A DNA stretch of 6,957 bases from JACCTH01 sp035250485 (GTDB lineage Bacteria; Actinomycetota; Acidimicrobiia; Spongiisociales; ZC4RG35). Within the stretch, counting starts at the first letter, position 1. Each line of letters opens with the position of its first letter. The notes beneath the pieces are model-generated. The model saw only the letters and a program-made list of their open reading frames with translations. It had not been told where the DNA came from and did not search any database. The DNA lies in the NCBI GenBank assembly GCA_035250485.1, contig DATFFB010000119.1:1-6957 (forward strand), in the 5' to 3' direction. Shown one piece after another: positions 4,510 to 6,957 of this stretch. The position numbers and the translations under genes were made by a program.

Positions 4510-6897
4510 ATGACGCCCCCCGCATCGACAACTAAGCCGGAGGAACGAGCGCCCTTGTCGAAGGCGGAGCTCGGATTGGTCGATGCCTATTGGCGTGCGG
4601 CCAACTATCTATCTGTGGGACAGATCTACCTGCTCGACAATCCTCTGTTGCGCGAGCCTCTCCGAATCGAACACATAAAGCCCCGCCTTCTAGGCCATTG
4701 GGGCACCACTCCGGGCCTGACGTTTATTTACGTCCACATGAACCGGTTGATCAAGGCCCGGGACCTGAACGCCATGTACATCACCGGCCCCGGTCACGGA
4801 GGGCCCGGCATAGTGGCGATGGCCTATCTCGAGGGGACCTACAGCGAGATGTTCCCTGACATCACTCCCGATGCAGAGGGGATGAAACGGCTCTTCCGGC
4901 AATTCTCCTTCCCTGGTGGTGTGCCCAGCCATGTCGCCCCGGAGACCCCGGGGTCGATCCACGAGGGCGGCGAGCTCGGCTATGCGCTCGCTCACGCCTT
5001 CGGGGCCGCGTTCGACAATCCCGATCTGGTCGTGTGCTGCATAGTGGGCGATGGCGAGGCGGAAACGGGCCCACTCGCCGCCAGCTGGCACTCGAACAAG
5101 TTCCTGAATCCAAGGACCGACGGGGCCGTGTTGCCGATCCTGCATCTGAATGGGTACAAGATCGCCAACCCAACGGTTCTGGCCCGGATTCCCGAATCCG
5201 AACTTGCCGCTCTACTGACCGGTTGCGGTTACATCCCGCACTTCGTTGCCGGTGAGGACCCAGACGAGGTCCATCAACTGATGGCCGCTGCGCTCGACAA
5301 ATGCTTCGACCAGATCGCGGCCATCCAGACGGCCGCCAGATCGGGCGGCCCCATTGATCGGCCTACATGGCCGATGATCGTTTTGAAGACGCCCAAGGGC
5401 TGGACGGGGCCGGCCGAGGTCGATGGCCTGCCAACCGAGGGCACCTCCAGGTCACACCAGGTTCCGTTATCAAATGTCCGCTCGCGAGCCGACCACCTCG
5501 CCCAGCTCGAAGCATGGATGCGCAGCTATCGACCTGAAGAGCTTTTCGACTCCCGTGGATCCCTGAGAGACGATCTCAGGGAGCTATCTCCCCGAAAAGA
5601 CAAACGGATGAGCGCCAGCCCGCACGCCAACGGCGGGCTTCTGCTGAGTGATCTCACCATGCCGGACTTCAAGCACTACGCCATCGAGGTCCCCAAGCCG
5701 GCGGTCACATTCGGCGAGGCAACCAGGGTCCTGGGAGAATTTCTCCGGGACGTGATCGCCGACAATCCCACCGATTTCAGATTGTTCGGCCCCGACGAGA
5801 CCGTTTCCAATCGCCTCGGCGCCGTCTTTGAGAGGACGAATCGGACCTGGATTGCCGAAACCTTGCCAACCGACGAGCATCTCTCGGCGGATGGGCGGGT
5901 CATGGAGGTCCTCTCCGAACATCTATGCCAAGGTTGGCTGGAGGGCTATTTGCTCACTGGCCGCCACGGACTGTTCAACTGCTACGAAGCCTTCATCCAC
6001 ATCGTCGATTCAATGTTCAATCAACACGCCAAGTGGCTGAAGACCACGCGTGAGATTCCATGGCGGCGGCCGATTGCGTCGCTCAACTATCTGCTCAGTT
6101 CCCACGTGTGGCGCCAGGACCACAACGGTTTCTCCCATCAGGATCCCGGCTTCATCGATCATGTCGTCAACAAGAAGGCCGAGGTCATCCGCGTCTACCT
6201 GCCCCCGGATGCCAACAGCTTGCTCTCGGTGACCAACCAATGCCTACGGAGCCGCAATTACGTCAACGTGATCGTCGCCGGAAAACAATCGGCCTTGCAG
6301 TACCTGTCGATGGACGACGCCATTCTTCATTGCACCCGGGGAATCGGCACCTGGCAGTGGGCGAGCAATGACGAGCAGGGCGAACCCGACGTCGTGCTGG
6401 CTTGCTGCGGCGATATCCCCACCCTTGAGACTCTCGCCGCAGTGGACCTAATACGTCAGCATCTCCCCGACCTCAAGGTACGGGTGGTAAACGTCGTCGA
6501 TCTCATGCGTCTTCAAACCGAGTCCGAGCATCCACACGGCATGTCGGATTCAGAATTCGACTCACTCTTCACCACGAACAAGCCAATCATCTTCGCCTAT
6601 CACGGCTACCCATGGCTGATCCATCGCCTTACTTATCGACGCACCAACCATTCCAATCTTCACGTTCGGGGTTACAAGGAAGAGGGAACGACTACCACTC
6701 CTTTCGACATGGTCATGCTGAACGACCTCGATCGATTCCATCTCGTCATGGATGTGATCGACCGCGTCCCGGGGCTGGGAACCAGGTACGCCGGCCTCAG
6801 ACAAACCCTGGGGGATCTTCGTGTCCAACATCGTGCTTACACCCGAGCGCACGGGGAGGATTCGCCCGACATTCGCGACTGGGTTTGGCCCTATTAG
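4510..6897 (+). CDS. xfp: Xylulose-5-phosphate/fructose-6-phosphate phosphoketolase
   Basis: This is a complete thiamine-diphosphate enzyme of 795 residues (family usually about 790-825) that cleaves xylulose-5-P, and often fructose-6-P, with phosphate to acetyl phosphate plus glyceraldehyde-3-P or erythrose-4-P. Counted from the ATG at 4510, GHWGTTPG carries H63 and GPGHGGP carries H96, within one residue of the catalytic H64 and H97 of bifidobacterial enzymes. EGGELGY lies at 152-158, the cofactor motif GDGEAETG at 180-187, GRHGLFNCYEAF with E493 in the second half, and SHQDPG with H543. It ends DIRDWVWPY as expected. No good Shine-Dalgarno precedes 4510. An in-frame TTG at 4555 has GGAGGAA upstream, but would give an N-terminus shorter than usual. 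TTG 4504 is also in frame. Acetate kinase follows 12 bases later, the classic pairing. Whether both sugar phosphates are used cannot be told from sequence. Confidence 0.97.
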   Translation: MTPPASTTKPEERAPLSKAELGLVDAYWRAANYLSVGQIYLLDNPLLREPLRIEHIKPRLLGHWGTTPGLTFIYVHMNRLIKARDLNAMYITGPGHGGPGIVAMAYLEGTYSEMFPDITPDAEGMKRLFRQFSFPGGVPSHVAPETPGSIHEGGELGYALAHAFGAAFDNPDLVVCCIVGDGEAETGPLAASWHSNKFLNPRTDGAVLPILHLNGYKIANPTVLARIPESELAALLTGCGYIPHFVAGEDPDEVHQLMAAALDKCFDQIAAIQTAARSGGPIDRPTWPMIVLKTPKGWTGPAEVDGLPTEGTSRSHQVPLSNVRSRADHLAQLEAWMRSYRPEELFDSRGSLRDDLRELSPRKDKRMSASPHANGGLLLSDLTMPDFKHYAIEVPKPAVTFGEATRVLGEFLRDVIADNPTDFRLFGPDETVSNRLGAVFERTNRTWIAETLPTDEHLSADGRVMEVLSEHLCQGWLEGYLLTGRHGLFNCYEAFIHIVDSMFNQHAKWLKTTREIPWRRPIASLNYLLSSHVWRQDHNGFSHQDPGFIDHVVNKKAEVIRVYLPPDANSLLSVTNQCLRSRNYVNVIVAGKQSALQYLSMDDAILHCTRGIGTWQWASNDEQGEPDVVLACCGDIPTLETLAAVDLIRQHLPDLKVRVVNVVDLMRLQTESEHPHGMSDSEFDSLFTTNKPIIFAYHGYPWLIHRLTYRRTNHSNLHVRGYKEEGTTTTPFDMVMLNDLDRFHLVMDVIDRVPGLGTRYAGLRQTLGDLRVQHRAYTRAHGEDSPDIRDWVWPY
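4539..4545 (+). promoter_or_regulatory. Shine-Dalgarno-like site for an alternative phosphoketolase start
   Basis: GGAGGAA lies nine bases before the in-frame TTG at 4555, the only good ribosome-binding sequence near the 5' end of the phosphoketolase gene. If used, the protein would be 780 residues and lose 15 poorly conserved residues, keeping every motif. The purine-rich stretch also encodes PEE, so coding chance is a real alternative. Confidence 0.3.
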
Positions 6898-6909
6898 CCG
6901 GGCCGTCGC

Positions 6910-6957
6910 TTGAGGATCCTGGTTGTCAACGCTGGCTCGAGCAGCCTCAAGCTGCGT
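6910..6957 (+). CDS. ackA: Acetate kinase, N-terminus only
   Basis: Only 16 codons are present, reading MRILVVNAGSSSLKLR with TTG as start. This is the N-terminal phosphate-binding block of acetate kinase (N-A-G-S-S-S-x-K), which converts acetyl phosphate and ADP to acetate and ATP. The TTG at 6910 is the only possible start, since the same frame is closed by the phosphoketolase TAG at 6895-6897; just 12 bases separate the genes and no clear Shine-Dalgarno is seen. Translation may depend on ribosomes finishing phosphoketolase. Propionate and butyrate kinases share part of this block, but the phosphoketolase neighbour favours acetate kinase. Runs off the right edge. Confidence 0.9.
   Translation, partial: MRILVVNAGSSSLKLR

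Noticed and set aside
4511..4511. ATG at 4511 (minus strand) as start of the response regulator, giving 140 residues
   Set aside because: The extra 20 residues precede the normal first strand of the receiver fold, and this start would overlap the phosphoketolase start and remove the promoter region.
3771..4535. 254-codon plus-strand open frame opposite the HEAT and receiver genes
   Set aside because: It is antisense to two genes with clear domain signatures and has a low-complexity Gly/Asp/His composition; it is a shadow frame.
2937..6923. Recurring AGGATCCTGG near 2937-2946, 4438-4447 and 6913-6922
   Set aside because: Each copy encodes the N-terminal R-I-L of GT2, the receiver or acetate kinase (M-x-R-I-L or M-R-I-L). 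The match is a coincidence of codon choice at similar protein starts and not a dispersed regulatory repeat.

Overview
The window is GC-rich and gene-dense, uses many GTG and TTG starts, and reads as a chromosomal piece of an actinobacterium-like organism. The taxonomic pointers are soft. They are a short WYYCLDH...GPYAT protein of a type I know from actinobacterial genomes, a DUF3105 membrane protein (a family common in Actinobacteria and Chloroflexi), and the codon use. No rRNA, tRNA, CRISPR array, insertion sequence or phage gene is visible.

Layout. (1) Positions 1-585, minus strand: a 67-aa protein whose stop codon directly abuts the GTG start of a DmpA/P1-family (S58) aminopeptidase. The peptidase runs off the left edge. 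(2) Positions 686-901, plus strand: a 71-aa single-span membrane protein with a strong Shine-Dalgarno and a TTG start. It converges on the next operon with its stop codon overlapping that of the DUF3105 gene. (3) Positions 898-4451, minus strand: a compact operon in the order receiver-only response regulator, membrane-anchored HEAT-repeat protein, processive family-2 glycosyltransferase (GT2), DUF3105 protein. The HEAT and GT2 genes share an ATGA overlap. (4) Positions 4510-6897, plus strand: a complete phosphoketolase. Twelve bases later come the first 16 codons of acetate kinase, which starts with TTG and runs off the right edge.

How the parts may work together. Phosphoketolase cleaves xylulose-5-P (and often fructose-6-P) with phosphate to acetyl phosphate. 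Acetate kinase then turns acetyl phosphate into acetate plus ATP, so the right-hand pair is a standard energy-yielding bypass. The central operon looks like a signal-controlled exopolysaccharide module: the receiver is the input, the HEAT protein a membrane scaffold or adaptor, and GT2 the polymerising and exporting synthase. The DUF3105 protein is an extracytoplasmic accessory of unknown role.

The most interesting point is that the orphan receiver is divergent from, and within about 60 bp of, the gene that makes acetyl phosphate, a known small-molecule phosphodonor for receivers. A metabolic link between carbon flux and polysaccharide output is a testable inference and is not shown by the sequence.
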